Shown piece after piece: positions 63,578 to 64,000 of a DNA stretch of 64,000 nucleotides; the first letter of the stretch is position 1, and every line of letters starts with the position of its first letter. The stretch is from Acholoe squamosa (lineage: Eukaryota > Annelida > Polychaeta > Phyllodocida > Polynoidae): NCBI GenBank assembly GCA_949317995.1, contig OX439039.1, positions 15,057,282 through 15,121,281 of the forward strand, written 5' to 3'. The notes under the pieces are model-generated. The model was not told the origin of the DNA. It ran no database searches and saw only the letters and a list, made by a program, of their open reading frames with translations. The position numbers and the translations under genes are program-made.

Positions 63578-64000
63578 TTACTGTTTGGATTTGAAAATGC
63601 CAACGCGTTCCATGCGTTGTCTCAAGTGGGTACCCATGTTCTGGTCAATATTATTTACTGAGTAATACAAGTCTTTTAATACATCTTTGGCAAGGACCAC
63701 TCTCTGATAAAATCTTGGATCATATTCAGTTTGGGTTTCAGTATTTCTAGTACGAGTTATAGGTGTAGGTACATAAGGAGGTATGACAATTTGAGATCTT
63801 ACTTTCTGCTTAGGTTCATATTCATCATAATCATGGACTACGAGTTTGCGTTTGTGGACAGATTTTGTACTGGCAGATAAGTTTATGCTCGAGGTACTGG
63901 AGCTTGGGCTTATGGATCTGCTGGGCATGGTGGTGTCGATTTCAAGGAGATCTGTTACATCGTCTTGGGTGGGTACATTCTTCTTAGTGGGTGGTCCATC
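63578..64000 (-). CDS. Retroelement ORF1-like protein, C-terminal part (partial)
   Basis: Open from the window edge; it reads DGPPTKKNVPTQDDVTDLL, a Ser-rich stretch and a basic patch, and ends VLKDLYYSVNNI to RQRMERVGIFKSKQ. The last 35 residues align by eye with the end of the ORF at 21091 (LL..LY..V...D......M...MR..G). The N-terminus and any zinc fingers lie outside the window. Confidence 0.6.
   Translation of the reverse strand, partial: DGPPTKKNVPTQDDVTDLLEIDTTMPSRSISPSSSTSSINLSASTKSVHKRKLVVHDYDEYEPKQKVRSQIVIPPYVPTPITRTRNTETQTEYDPRFYQRVVLAKDVLKDLYYSVNNIDQNMGTHLRQRMERVGIFKSKQ

Larger units (their letters stand above)
63226..64000 (-). mobile_element. Second retroelement-like unit with hammerhead-like tail (cut by window edge)
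   Basis: ORF end, then a hairpin at 63287-63256, then AATAAA at 63231-63226, in the same order and spacing as at 20.7-21.1 kb. It lies upstream of the three exons of the gene at 61325, same strand, perhaps inside one of its introns. Confidence 0.5.

Noticed and set aside
63578-64000. Upstream exon of the gene at 61325-63146
   Set aside because: It ends in its own stop codon, is followed by the repeat tail, and its C-terminus matches the other retroelement-like ORF; the only internal donor gives a poorer frame in the next exon.

Overview
The window is animal nuclear DNA: split genes with GT-AG introns, C2H2 zinc fingers, a readable XPA gene, an LTR retrotransposon, LINE remains and dense short DNA transposons. 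I see nothing bacterial and no rRNA or intact tRNA gene. The repeat density, long G runs and gene content suit a marine invertebrate (amphioxus, hemichordate or mollusc are candidates), but I cannot name the species.

Three host genes are supported. (1) XPA, minus strand, 2815-13882: six coding exons join in frame into 285 codons, with the C4 zinc finger and the conserved C-terminus intact; its introns hold LINE, MITE and hairpin insertions. (2) A C2H2 zinc-finger gene with an AT-hook, plus strand, 31416-36411: five exons join in frame, the 5' end is not found. (3) A minus-strand gene of unknown function, 61325-63146: three in-frame 3' exons, with its 5' part beyond the window or unseen.

Two loci, 20.7-22.5 kb and 63.2-64.0 kb, carry a retroelement-like ORF with related C-termini. 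Each is followed about 300 bp downstream by a hammerhead-like hairpin and an AATAAA. The first has its own TATA box and two perfect CRE palindromes.

From 46608 to 59236 lies a young 12.6-kb Ty3/gypsy element on the minus strand, with 363-bp LTRs differing at six sites, a TTAG target duplication, a tRNA-His-like primer site and a polypurine tract. Its pol frames are broken. Downstream of integrase it carries about 3.4 kb of extra coding sequence, preceded by a spacer with CRE and TCTCGCGAGA sites.

The most striking hidden pattern lies at 11.7-12.0 kb and 23.6-31.4 kb. A family of small hAT-like elements shares a core of about 75 bp, but copies carry unrelated short repeats on either side of it (CGGAAGCAG, TTCGACAG or CCATTCGCTCTAC). 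Related insertions share an end near GGNTACTGG and 8-bp target duplications, yet have still other repeats (GAACGATGATCCC, GGGACCNATGGCCC). A parallel pair of arrays uses CTTGTC in one type and CATGTC in the other on the same backbone. This looks like concerted switching of transposase-binding iterons. The remaining intergenic DNA (roughly 13.9-20.7, 36.4-46.6 and 59.2-61.3 kb) is repeats and unassigned sequence.
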